From DASQZK01 sp963809925 (GTDB lineage: Bacteria > Bacteroidota > Bacteroidia > Bacteroidales > GCA-2748055): a DNA stretch of 64,000 nt. Made by a program: the position numbers and the translations under genes. The DNA is taken from NCBI GenBank assembly GCA_963809925.1, contig CAWELH010000004.1, positions 62,001-126,000 of the forward strand, read 5' to 3'. This document shows positions 55,707 to 63,721 of this stretch, piece by piece; within the stretch, counting starts at the first letter, position 1, and every line of letters starts with the position of its first letter. The notes below the pieces were generated by a model. It searched no databases. It saw nothing but the letters and a program-made list of their open reading frames with translations, and was not told where the DNA came from.

Positions 55707-56978
55707 ATGAAAAATCTGTTCCTTCTCTTCCTGTTTTGTTCCCCTTCTCTTTTCGCACAAACTGAATTTTATAGCTGGTTCACTGATCATACGATGCGTG
55801 TCGATTATCTCATGGCCGGTGATAAGAATGATTTTGACCTGTATCTTTACAAAACCTATCAGGAACCCCACTGGGGCGGATCAGAGACTAACCTGGCTGA
55901 CACGATGAATTATGGTAATTTCAGCTTTGATGTCAGCGACAGCGTTACCAGCCGGCTACTATATTCCCGCAGCTTTAATACCCTTTTCAGGGAATGGCTC
56001 ACTACCAGTGAAGCCGGTCGGGTGAAAAAAGCTTTCAAAGAGTCCCTGGTATTTCCATATCCCAAAAATACAGTCAGGCTGGATGTATACCAGAGGAATT
56101 CCAGGAAACTAAAAAAACTGAAATTCAGTGTCTACATAAATCCTTCCGATATTCTGATCGAACAACGCATACCTGTTGTGACAGAGACCGATGAAATTTA
56201 CATTTCCGGTGACCCGCACCATAAAGTTGACATTGTATATTTGTCGGAAGGCTACACTACGGCCGAGAAGGACAAATTTCTCAGTGATGTAAATCGGTTT
56301 AACCGGTATATGTTTACCGTGAACCCGTATTCAGAGGAGAAAGAAAATTTTAATGTCAGGTCGGTTTTTGTGCCGTCGGAAGATTCCGGCACAGACAATC
56401 CGGGGAAGGGACAATGGAAAAGTACGGTATTCAATTCCGGATTTTACACCTTTTACAGTGAGCGTTATCTGACAACGAACGATTTCTGGCAGGTTCGCAA
56501 CATGGCTGCTGCTGTGCCCTATGATCAGATCGTCGTGCTTGTCAATTCGAAAAAATACGGAGGAGGAGGCATCTTCAATCAATACAGCTTGTTTTCAGCA
56601 GATAATGAGGCATCTGAAGTAGTTTTCGTTCATGAGTTCGGCCACGGATTTGCAGGTCTCGGCGATGAATACTATACATCCAGCGTTTCATATAATGATT
56701 TTTATGATCTTCGTTTGGAACCTCCTGAGCCGAACCTGACAACACTTGTCGACTTTGGATCCAAATGGGAAAAAATGATCACCCCTGGCACACCTATACC
56801 CACTCCGCCTGAGGAGAAGTACCGGGATTCAGTGGGGGTATTTGAAGGTGGCGGTTATATTGCGAAGGGAATGTACCGGTCGCAAAATGACTGCAGTATG
56901 AAAAGTAATACAGCAGCCGGATTTTGCAAGGTATGCCGGAAAGCTATCCGTGATATGATCCGGTTTTATTCTGAATAG
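55707..56978 (+). CDS. Exported M64-family metallopeptidase
   Basis: A 423-residue protein with a signal peptide (about 1-18). The zinc motif is HEFGHGFAGLGDEYY: His-309, Glu-310, His-313 and Asp-319 match the M64 (IgA peptidase-like) HExxHxxxGLxDE pattern. An N-terminal beta-rich M64_N-type domain occupies about 20-145. Family members can cleave host IgA, but many in environmental Bacteroidota have unknown substrates. It lies just upstream of the ECF sigma/CHAT locus; no evidence ties it to that system. Confidence 0.92.
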   Translation: MKNLFLLFLFCSPSLFAQTEFYSWFTDHTMRVDYLMAGDKNDFDLYLYKTYQEPHWGGSETNLADTMNYGNFSFDVSDSVTSRLLYSRSFNTLFREWLTTSEAGRVKKAFKESLVFPYPKNTVRLDVYQRNSRKLKKLKFSVYINPSDILIEQRIPVVTETDEIYISGDPHHKVDIVYLSEGYTTAEKDKFLSDVNRFNRYMFTVNPYSEEKENFNVRSVFVPSEDSGTDNPGKGQWKSTVFNSGFYTFYSERYLTTNDFWQVRNMAAAVPYDQIVVLVNSKKYGGGGIFNQYSLFSADNEASEVVFVHEFGHGFAGLGDEYYTSSVSYNDFYDLRLEPPEPNLTTLVDFGSKWEKMITPGTPIPTPPEEKYRDSVGVFEGGGYIAKGMYRSQNDCSMKSNTAAGFCKVCRKAIRDMIRFYSE

Positions 56979-57125
56979 ATTTGAATACGGTTCAATCTCC
57001 CTCTGTAGTACGCATATCCTTTTTACTTCTTAAACGTAGACAGGTTTGTGTGTACCAGAGCCAGAGTTATTTTCTCTTTAATTTTTCTGTGCAATGGAAA
57101 TGGAATGGCAGACAGTTTTTTTTAC

Positions 57126-57133
57126 TAGATTTG
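57126..57133 (+). promoter_or_regulatory. Putative -7 element (TAGATTTG) for the ECF sigma gene
   Basis: TAGATTTG matches TAnnTTTG exactly and lies 16 bp before the TTG start at 57150. AAAGGA at 57139-57144 would serve as Shine-Dalgarno for that start. The sigma factor therefore seems to have a housekeeping-type promoter. Confidence 0.5.
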
Positions 57134-57149
57134 AGACCAAAGGATAATT

Positions 57150-57725
57150 TTGCCTGTGAACCGATATTCAGTAACTGAGATAATTGATGGCCTGAGACGT
57201 CGGGACAGTCGGGTATTACGATATATTTACAAGTCGTATTATCCGGCCATCGTGAAGCTGGTGCTGACCAACAGCGGGACAGAGGATGATGCCAAGGACA
57301 TTTTTCAGGAAGCACTTATCGTTGTTTTTAAAAATATCCGTGAGAAAGCTGATTTTAAACTCGAAAGCGGATTTCAGACCTACATTTATTCCATCGCACG
57401 GCTACTCTGGTTGAAACATCTGAGAGACAGCCGGAATCAGGATAAAAACCTGAAGGAGAACCATTCGTTTATTGAATTTGAAGAGCCCAAACCATTCAAT
57501 GAAGATGATATCAGGTATGCGATCTACCAGCGGGCCTTCTTAAAAATGCCACCCGACTGCCAGAAAATCATTAGGATGTCTGTCGACGGCGTTTCCCAAA
57601 AGGTGATCGCGGAAACCCTTGGGTTTAAAAGTGAGAACTACATCAAAAAAAGAAAGCATTTCTGTAAGGAGTATCTTATCACCAAAATCAAAGAGGATCC
57701 GGAGTTCACGACAGATAAAGAATGA
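57150..57725 (+). CDS. RNA polymerase ECF sigma factor of the CHAT locus
   Basis: A 191-residue sigma-70 family protein. Region 2: LRYIYKSYYPAIVKLVLTNS with DDAKDIFQEALIVVFKNI (about 22-66). Region 4: LKMPPDCQKIIRMSVDGVSQ with KVIAETLGFKSENYIKKRKH (about 130-180). Start is TTG 57150, with a good Shine-Dalgarno, or GTG 57156. It converges on the CHAT gene with 4 bp between them. Its own anti-sigma could be the protein at 61.2 kb, which has a matching anti-sigma-like N-terminus; that pairing is inferred. Confidence 0.9.
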   Translation: MPVNRYSVTEIIDGLRRRDSRVLRYIYKSYYPAIVKLVLTNSGTEDDAKDIFQEALIVVFKNIREKADFKLESGFQTYIYSIARLLWLKHLRDSRNQDKNLKENHSFIEFEEPKPFNEDDIRYAIYQRAFLKMPPDCQKIIRMSVDGVSQKVIAETLGFKSENYIKKRKHFCKEYLITKIKEDPEFTTDKE

Positions 57726-57729
57726 GAGG

Positions 57730-59283
57730 TCAGGCAGCATCCATGGTGGCATCTTTCTTATACCGGCGGTACATGTAGAAGATAACCGGGACGGGAATCA
57801 GCAAGATGCCAATATCCAGAAGGATTCGCCAGATGCTGCTTGGGTAAACTGACTCTGAGTTTCCAATGATCACAAAGCTGGACCAGAAGAAGGGATTTGA
57901 TTTCAGCATGTCGGCGCTTTTCATGAATTCCAGCTTTGATTTTCTAAGTGCCTCTGATTTGGAAAAACCCTGTCCCAGATAATAATAGAAGCGGTCCATA
58001 AGTGAAACTGTAGACTGGTCGGCCACCTCCCAGAGAGTCATTAATATGGAGGGACAACCTGCATAGGTAAAACCGCGCGCCAGGCTCTGCATGCCCTCAC
58101 CTTCCTGAAATTTCCCAATTCCGCTGCTGCAGGAGCTCAATACCGCGAGGCTGGCATTGAGCTTCATATTATATATTTCATAGGTATGCAGGAAGCCGTC
58201 GTTTGCGGTATCCGCTGTTTGGGTGAAGGCAAGTTTGGAATACAGCGGATTGTCATCGTCCAGAATGGTGTGCATGGCCAGGTGAAGGATTTTATACTCC
58301 GCAGCATGTTCCTTAAAGTTGGTCTCCGTTGCATTCATATCTTCAAACACCCGGCATTTCATTTCCTGAGAAATCTTCTTCACTTCCTGCTTCACACCAG
58401 GTATCATAAGCAGTTTTTCGCGGTCCGACTGACGAAGAAGTTCATAGCCGGGTGAATAGCTGGTCACATTGGCATAAGAAGGGGCAAAGGCAAGGATCTC
58501 TTTCACCGGCCGGGTATTATGCGGCATTTCACTGAAATGCATGGTGGAGGAATAGGAAGTACTGAATGCATGGCTATAAATAAGGTAGGGTACTGCATAG
58601 TAATTGGGATCTCCCTCCGGCATCGGACTGGTCAGAAGGGCTTCAAAAGGAACGTAGTAAATGGCGCCGTCCGGGATGATAATGATATTCTTATCCTCAA
58701 CGTATGATTCTATAGGATAGAAAAGCACTTTATATAATTGGTATCCGAGTTTTGTATAGCTGTTATATGTACTTGCCGCACCATATGAAAAATTCTGTTT
58801 CGTCAGGGAATCGTAAAACTTATTACAATCAATTGAAAGTGAGCTATCTACCTTTTGTTCAAGAATTTTGAATTCCTGTTTTGAAATTATATATGTAAAG
58901 AGAATAGAATCCATAAAAGAATATTCAACAATTATGTCCTCTTTGGAGATCGTGTTTTGGACTTTATCTAAACCAATTACTGAATTGTCATATTTAAGCT
59001 GATAATATTTTGGATAATTCCTTTCAATAAACTTAATAAGTTCGTCATTCTTTTGTGTGTATTCAAATAATTTATTTTCCCATATTTCAATTTTGAGGTC
59101 ATCTGGATTTAATTTCTGCTTCTCATTCATTATCATTTCATTATAGGCAGAAATCTTTTTGTTTATTTCTAGTTCCTTAACGGTAAGTTCGTATGGGATA
59201 TCTCCATATTCCATGGCTTTTTGGGATCTCAGACTTGACAATAGGCTAAATGCCCTCCCTTGCTCATTAATTTGAAATGCCAT
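57730..59283 (-). CDS. CHAT-domain (caspase-like) protease, C-terminal fragment with membrane anchor
   Basis: The intact frame gives 517 residues. The catalytic motifs of a CHAT peptidase are both present: YKILHLAMHTIL (His-334/His-338) and LSSCSSGIG (Cys-385), followed by EGEGMQSLARGFTYAGCPSI and MTLWEVADQSTVSLMDRFYY, which are typical of the family. Residues 1-130 continue helical TPR-like sequence. A C-terminal transmembrane helix (IWRILLDIGILLIPVPVIFY, about 484-503) is followed by basic residues, so the CHAT part probably lies outside the cytoplasm or is membrane-tethered. The reading frame continues upstream without a start to a TGA at 59494; the TPR part beyond it is broken. CHAT proteases include separase-like enzymes and the Craspase protease Csx29. 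Confidence 0.85.
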   Translation of the reverse strand: MAFQINEQGRAFSLLSSLRSQKAMEYGDIPYELTVKELEINKKISAYNEMIMNEKQKLNPDDLKIEIWENKLFEYTQKNDELIKFIERNYPKYYQLKYDNSVIGLDKVQNTISKEDIIVEYSFMDSILFTYIISKQEFKILEQKVDSSLSIDCNKFYDSLTKQNFSYGAASTYNSYTKLGYQLYKVLFYPIESYVEDKNIIIIPDGAIYYVPFEALLTSPMPEGDPNYYAVPYLIYSHAFSTSYSSTMHFSEMPHNTRPVKEILAFAPSYANVTSYSPGYELLRQSDREKLLMIPGVKQEVKKISQEMKCRVFEDMNATETNFKEHAAEYKILHLAMHTILDDDNPLYSKLAFTQTADTANDGFLHTYEIYNMKLNASLAVLSSCSSGIGKFQEGEGMQSLARGFTYAGCPSILMTLWEVADQSTVSLMDRFYYYLGQGFSKSEALRKSKLEFMKSADMLKSNPFFWSSFVIIGNSESVYPSSIWRILLDIGILLIPVPVIFYMYRRYKKDATMDAA

Positions 59284-60552
59284 TTCTTTATACTTCTCGT
59301 CGCCGGTGCTTTTAAAAAGTTGAAGCGCAATTTGTTGCCCAATGAAATAGATCTCTTTTTCCTTTGCGCCGATTAAAAACTGACTACTTTCAGAATCAAT
59401 ACGAAGTCTGATCTTGTTTAAGAGTTTAATACCAAGGTTAAGCGCATCAAGACTGTTATTTAATGTATTCAGATTCCCATTTTGATTAAATACTCATAAA
59501 TGAATTTTCGCTTTGAATTTTAGCTGCATGATAAGCACTATTTTCATTGATAATCTTGTCATCATTTCCGGATTGCTGGATAATGAATTATTATTAAAAT
59601 TTTCTGAGGATATAATAAGTACCTTTTGAAAATTTTCAAGGGCAGCAAAATAATTTTCCTGGAGGTAGTAGGTTTCCCCGATATAATCATAAAGCACCGC
59701 AAATGAAGGATTGCTTTTGATTAAATTCCTTCTGGTGCAATTTTTTCAGCTTGAGTAAAATAGATCAAATGCTATTTCAGGTTTTCCTAATTTTTCAGAA
59801 GAGAAAATGTCCATATTCTAGTAGAAATGAAATTTCAACAATGGGATTAGAGGAGAGTATTGAGTGTTATTAATTAACTATTTCATCTTTTCAAAGTAAT
59901 ATATTGCAAGCTTCATATTATTCTTATAGACCATCTGTCTTAGTAAACGTTTTGATAGTACTTTGATCAGTACATAAGGATAATTTTGTGCCAACTTCCA
60001 TTTTCTGCAAGCTTGACATACTTGTTTGATTCATTCATATTTCCAAAATATGCATACACTAATTCCTAAATTTCCGAACAGAAGCAACGATATTCTCATA
60101 TTTCAACGTCTGGCTTTGATTTATACAGACTTAAAATTGTTTGAGGTATACTAGAGCTTTTGAATAATCGTACCTTGACATCAGCACTGCTGCTTCATTA
60201 TTAATGATGAGATCCAATACTTAAATGATTTGGATCATATTTTTTTAAACAATTCTTCAGCTTTGTCATATGCGTTAAGGCCTCTTCAAATTGAAAAAGT
60301 TCTTTGTAAGCTACCCCAAGATTACCATAAGTATTTCCAATTCGTGTATAGTCATCTGACCAATACCTTAATTTTAAGTCAAGCACATACTTTAGTTGTT
60401 GTTCAGCTTCTTCATAACGACCTTCCTTAACCATTATACCCCTTTATTGTTTTCAACTTGAATTAATGAATCAATATTCTCTGCTCTTATGAAGTTGAGG
60501 CAAAATGATGAAAATGAAAATTACTATAAGGAAATATTTCTTGAGATTGCAT
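59284..60552 (-). pseudogene. Frameshifted N-terminal TPR half of the CHAT protease gene
   Basis: All three minus-strand frames carry pieces of one TPR protein in the right order. From the right these are a signal-like segment KKYFLIVIFIFIILPQLHKS (near 60490-60545), ENIDSLIQVENNKGV, the TPR piece YEEAEQQLKYVLDLKLRYW (60434-60201), NNEAAVLMSRYDYSKALVY in another frame, MLYDYIGETYYLQENYFAAL (59697-59494) in a third and NENSAYHAAKIQSENSFMSI nearby. At least six single-base shifts are needed to join them, plus the stop at 59494. The sequence is AT-rich with many short homopolymers. Either the gene is decaying or the consensus is poor here. Confidence 0.75.
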
Positions 60553-60691
60553 GTAGTGAACTTCTAAACGATACTGTAAAAATGGAGAAAGTTTTTGGTT
60601 TATAAAAGATTTTTTTACTTTTATAACATGCAGAAAAACAACGAATTGTGTTTTTATTCATCTTTTAATTAAAAAAAAATGAAATTTCCGG

Positions 60692-60709
60692 GTAACGTTT
60701 GACCGTCTT
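60692..60709 (+). promoter_or_regulatory. ECF-like promoter fragments (GTAACG and CGTCTT)
   Basis: GTAACGTTT (60692-60700) resembles an ECF -35 element and CGTCTT (60704-60709) an ECF -10, but they are too close for a normal promoter (about 16 bp expected). They lie upstream of the GG-leader peptide in the divergent spacer. An inverted TTGGGG...CCCCAA pair (60708-60746) overlaps. Weak. Confidence 0.25.
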
Positions 60710-60757
60710 GGGGAATTAACTAATGAGAACTAAAAATTAACCCCAAAATTAAGTACA

Positions 60758-60927
60758 ATGAAAACTTTAAACTCTTTATTCAACCGGAATCACAAGTTGT
60801 CTCGATTAATGGTTTTGAAAAATTTGCCATCAACAAAAATGAGATGAATAATGTACGAGGTGGTGATGGTGTTGATGTAATTTTCGAAGATGATCCTCCG
60901 CCACCAAAAAAACCTTCCAATCCCTGA
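60758..60927 (+). pseudogene. Small double-glycine-leader peptide gene with a frameshift
   Basis: ATG 60758 begins MKTLNSLF and then runs out of frame. The neighbouring frame continues IQPESQVVSINGFEKFA, then INKNEMNNVRGG and GDGVDVIFEDDPPPPKKPSN to a TGA at 60925. One deleted base near 60775-60785 joins them into about 56 residues. The EMNNVRGG block closely resembles the leaders of Bacteroidota GG-type natural-product precursors (TIGR04149-like). The short 20-residue tail after the Gly-Gly is acidic and proline-rich and has no Cys, Ser or Thr cluster for lanthionines. It is adjacent to the CHAT gene and has no radical-SAM, LanM or GG-peptidase transporter gene beside it. Confidence 0.55.
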
Positions 60928-61233
60928 TCCGGAAGTAGAAAATTAGTACTCCTTATTGTTATCCTAAGAAAATTAGTTGGATTCTGCCTGGTGTCGGGCA
61001 TAAAAGGAGTTGAAATATAATACTGGTTAGTGTTATATAGTTTGGCCTCGAAAGTAATTACACAGCTGCAGTGATTGTAGATATGTGTTGGAAATATCGC
61101 GGGTAATGTGTGCAAACCATTATCCAGATACGTGTCGCAGGTATATCTGTAGCTTTGTCAACATACGAAATCTTGCGTAACCGATGGGTTACCTGCATAA
61201 TAAAATATTATGAATAATTAAACACACATAGTG
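60928..61233. other. Spacer between the GG peptide and the anti-sigma-like gene
   Basis: About 300 bp. Fragments of open frame in several phases (for example ISTPYCYPKKISW near 60942) look like decayed coding DNA but cannot be joined convincingly. The promoter of the 61.2 kb gene should be near the right end. Confidence 0.4.
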
Positions 61234-61977
61234 ATGGACAAAAACAGGCATTTAATCTCGAAATACCTGGAGGGTGAGCTGGATTCCGGTGAAGTCGCCA
61301 GGTTTGAGGAAGCTCTGCTAGAAGATCGGGAGCTTCGTGAAGAAGTTGATCTTTACAGGGAGGTGGATGGAGCCATTGCAGACACAGAAGTGCTGGAACT
61401 ACGGGCACAACTGGATGAACTGCATGAGGAACTGACACCTCAGCTGGAAAAAAGAAAAGCTACAAAACGGGTACTCCGTTATGCAGTGGCTGCCTCGGTG
61501 GCAGTCGTTATCAGCCTTGGAACCTACAGTTTGTTCTTTAAAAAGGTTACCGATAACAAGATCGTCAGCCAGTTCTACAAACCTTATGACGTGACACTGG
61601 TAAACCGGTCTGCAAATTCGGACCTTGATGAAACGTTGAGGATTGCACTCCTGAAGTATGAAAACAAGGATTACAATGAAGCAATCAGGTTATTTCAAAA
61701 AGCACTGGAACTGAATCCCAAGATGGTAGCTTCTCATCTCTACTCCGGAATTTCATATTTTGAGATCAAGGAATACCAGAAAGCCGATAAATCACTTTCA
61801 AGAGTGATCGAACAGAATGATAACCTGTACATTGAACAGGCGAGATGGTACCTTGGATTCTGCTACCTGAAACTGGAAGAGGCGGACAAGGCACGCGAAC
61901 AGTTCGGAAAGCTGGCTGAGAACAAAGGTTACTACCAGAAGCAGGCCAGGAAAATTCTGAAGAAAATCGGAAAGTAA
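61234..61977 (+). CDS. Anti-sigma-like membrane protein with C-terminal TPR repeats
   Basis: A 247-residue protein starting at ATG 61234 (a GTG lies one codon upstream). The N-terminus ISKYLEGELDSGEVARFEEA, continuing LLEDRELREEVDLYREV, has the arrangement of Bacteroidota anti-sigma proteins without the zinc Cys/His. One membrane helix spans about 84-105 (YAVAASVAVVISLGTYSLFF). The periplasmic part holds at least two TPRs (YENKDYNEAIRLFQKALELN; SGISYFEIKEYQKADKSLSR). I infer that it binds the ECF sigma factor at 57.1 kb and that its TPRs sense an envelope signal. No direct evidence for this pairing beyond proximity. Confidence 0.7.
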   Translation: MDKNRHLISKYLEGELDSGEVARFEEALLEDRELREEVDLYREVDGAIADTEVLELRAQLDELHEELTPQLEKRKATKRVLRYAVAASVAVVISLGTYSLFFKKVTDNKIVSQFYKPYDVTLVNRSANSDLDETLRIALLKYENKDYNEAIRLFQKALELNPKMVASHLYSGISYFEIKEYQKADKSLSRVIEQNDNLYIEQARWYLGFCYLKLEEADKAREQFGKLAENKGYYQKQARKILKKIGK

Positions 61978-62053
61978 AAAGTGGGTAGGAATAGTCTTAC
62001 CACAACATAATTGAATATGTTGAAGTTGTTGAACAACATTTAGCTCCGGGAAA

Positions 62054-62128
62054 ATGAGAGGAAAGCCGACATATGATGAGCTTAAAAGGTACGTTTACGA
62101 ACTGGAATCCAGGAGTCCTGGATCTTGA
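62054..62128 (+). other. Upstream in-frame fragment of the histidine kinase gene
   Basis: ATG 62054 opens 24 codons (MRGKPTYDELKRYVYELESR...) ending at TGA 62126. The same frame resumes directly (RKLGENQEKTERLK) into the kinase, so this is its natural N-terminus interrupted by one stop codon or by two compensating indels. Confidence 0.6.
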
Positions 62129-62164
62129 AGAAAGCTCGGTGAGAACCAGGAAAAGACAGAAAGG

Positions 62165-62866
62165 TTGAAAAGCAGGTTTTTATCAAGTATTTCTCACGAA
62201 TTGCGCACCCCGATGAATGCCATCCTGGGTTTTTCTAATCTCATGATTGACAAAAACCTTCCGCATGACAAGAAGGAAGAGTACATGGAGCATATCAATA
62301 TGAGCAGCAACAGCCTTTTGAGCCTTGTCGATAACATGATCGACGTTTCGTTACTTGAAATAGGTGAGTTGAAGGTTAAGAAGGAAAGATGTAATCTGGA
62401 TATACTAATGCAGCAGGTCTATCACTACTTCAATATCGATAAGCATAAAATGGGGAAAGATCATATTGCACTCCTTTTGAACAAGCAGAAAAGTGACAAC
62501 GATTTTATGATCTACACCGATTCGTACAGACTCTCACAGGTTCTTTCAAATCTTTTACACAATGCGTTGAAATTTACGTCCAAAGGAATCGTTGAATTTG
62601 GATATTTCGTTACGGAAGACAATAAACTCCAATTCTTTGTCAAGGACAGTGGCAGAGGGATACTGGCGGACAAGGCCAGAACAGTCTTTAATAAGTTTGA
62701 AAAGATCGATGATACCGATACTGGCAAACTGGAGGGCGGACTAGGTCTCGGCCTTACTCTCGCCAGGGGAATTATCGCCTTGCTTGGTGGTGAGATCTGG
62801 ATTGAACCAAATATTTTCAAAGGCTCAACTTTTAATTTCACCATCGAGTTACCAGGAAAATTTTGA
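62165..62866 (+). CDS. Sensor-less histidine kinase (HisKA-HATPase), 5' part interrupted
   Basis: A 233-residue intact frame starts at TTG 62165: H-box SSISHELRTPMNA with phosphorylated His-11, N-box NLLHNALKFT, G1 DSGRGI, and G2 GLGLGLTLARG. It is a complete soluble kinase core, ending GSTFNFTIELPGKF. Upstream there is only about 37 codons of coiled-coil linker, broken by TGA at 62126, so no sensor domain was ever encoded here or it has been lost. TTG 62165 could restart translation. No response regulator is adjacent. It follows the anti-sigma-like TPR protein by about 80 bp. Confidence 0.8.
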   Translation: MKSRFLSSISHELRTPMNAILGFSNLMIDKNLPHDKKEEYMEHINMSSNSLLSLVDNMIDVSLLEIGELKVKKERCNLDILMQQVYHYFNIDKHKMGKDHIALLLNKQKSDNDFMIYTDSYRLSQVLSNLLHNALKFTSKGIVEFGYFVTEDNKLQFFVKDSGRGILADKARTVFNKFEKIDDTDTGKLEGGLGLGLTLARGIIALLGGEIWIEPNIFKGSTFNFTIELPGKF

Positions 62867-62947
62867 ATATAATGCGGAACAAAGCAAGATATTCCAGTCG
62901 CTAATGGTTTAAATCGCCTGACAAACAGTTCTTAGATTAACAATATT

Positions 62948-62983
62948 TGCTCCTGAATTTTAAGGGGTTAGAATTCAGGAGCA
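62948..62983. repeat. Hairpin A with loop TTAAGGGGTTAG
   Basis: TGCTCCTGAATT (62948-62959) and AATTCAGGAGCA (62972-62983) form a perfect 12-bp stem around the 12-nt loop TTAAGGGGTTAG. The same loop occurs in hairpin B with a different stem. Confidence 0.75.
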
Positions 62984-63085
62984 GCATTACAAAAAAAGTC
63001 AGGCGTTCAGATTGCGTTTAACGACAGGTTAATTTTAAGTTCTCAATCGTTCTTTATTTCGTTCACTAAGGCCAAGAATCAAGAT

Positions 63086-63113
63086 AAATGATTTTAAGGG
63101 GTTAGAATCATTT
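63086..63113. repeat. Hairpin B with the same loop TTAAGGGGTTAG
   Basis: AAATGATT (63086-63093) and AATCATTT (63106-63113) form a perfect 8-bp stem around the loop TTAAGGGGTTAG, identical to that of hairpin A 138 bp away. Stem sequence is unrelated apart from the closing ATT/AAT. Confidence 0.75.
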
Positions 63114-63238
63114 CATCAATAATAAGTTCTCACTCAGCATTGAGTTACCGATTCATTCAGGTTAGAATCATGATTATTCAAACGCTCTGCGTTTGAGAAG
63201 GGCAAGTGTTCTTTTTGTATTTGTGTCTTTAACAGATC

Positions 63239-63637
63239 TCAGAAAGGCAAATCATCAAATTCCTGGTCGGGTGAGGAAAAATCTTCCTCGCCCGGTAAAG
63301 GAATATCATCACCCGGGAGTTTTACCGGGGAGCTGCCTGCATCTGACGATACGTTTTCAATCTTCCACGCTTCGAGATTGGTGAAATAACTTACATTTCC
63401 ATCTTTCTCCCATTTACGGCCGCGAAGATTAAAGTGTACCTTGATTTCTGTTCCCGGTTTAAATGCGTCAAGCAAAGAGCATTTATCCTGAGTAAGTTGA
63501 AATTTGATATAATCAGTAAATTCAAAATTATTCGAGTTTTCTTTTTTCTCGATAACGAAATCTCTCTTTTTGAATTTGCTGCTGATCTCACTAACAGCGT
63601 ATTTTTCGATCAGCGTTCCGGTTATTTCAAAGCTCAT
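63239..63637 (-). CDS. DUF3127 OB-fold protein with SSB-like acidic tail
   Basis: A 132-residue protein: residues 1-95 are the DUF3127 domain (SFEITGTLIEKYAVSEISSK, FVIEKKENSNNFEFTDYIKF, KVHFNLRGRKWEKDGNVSYF), an OB-fold related to single-stranded DNA-binding proteins. The last 30 residues are acidic and Pro-rich and end in FDDLPF, like the DDDIPF tip by which SSB recruits repair proteins. It probably binds single-stranded DNA or RNA. ATG 63637; the gene lies between a terminator and the hairpin-rich spacer. Confidence 0.88.
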   Translation of the reverse strand: MSFEITGTLIEKYAVSEISSKFKKRDFVIEKKENSNNFEFTDYIKFQLTQDKCSLLDAFKPGTEIKVHFNLRGRKWEKDGNVSYFTNLEAWKIENVSSDAGSSPVKLPGDDIPLPGEEDFSSPDQEFDDLPF

Positions 63638-63721
63638 AACAAGTGTTTTAAAAGTAATTAATTTGAAATCCTTTTTTAGTTTAATATCCTTTATTGACTT
63701 TTGACAACAAGTATCCTCGAC

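Larger units (their letters stand above)
62867..63238. other. Hairpin-rich intergenic region
   Basis: 372 bp between the kinase and DUF3127 genes, which converge. It contains five short perfect hairpins: 62948-62983, 63086-63113, ACTCA/TGAGT at 63132-63145, GATTC/GAATC at 63150-63169, and CAAACGC/GCGTTTG at 63179-63195. The words TAAGTTCTCA and GGTTAGAATCAT each occur twice. No gene recognised. Confidence 0.6.

Noticed and set aside
55707..56978. M64 peptidase as part of the CHAT locus
   Set aside because: Separate promoter spacing and no known link; proximity alone is not enough.
62126..62128. TGA as a selenocysteine codon in the histidine kinase
   Set aside because: No SECIS-like hairpin directly after it was recognised and kinases do not carry Sec at this linker position.
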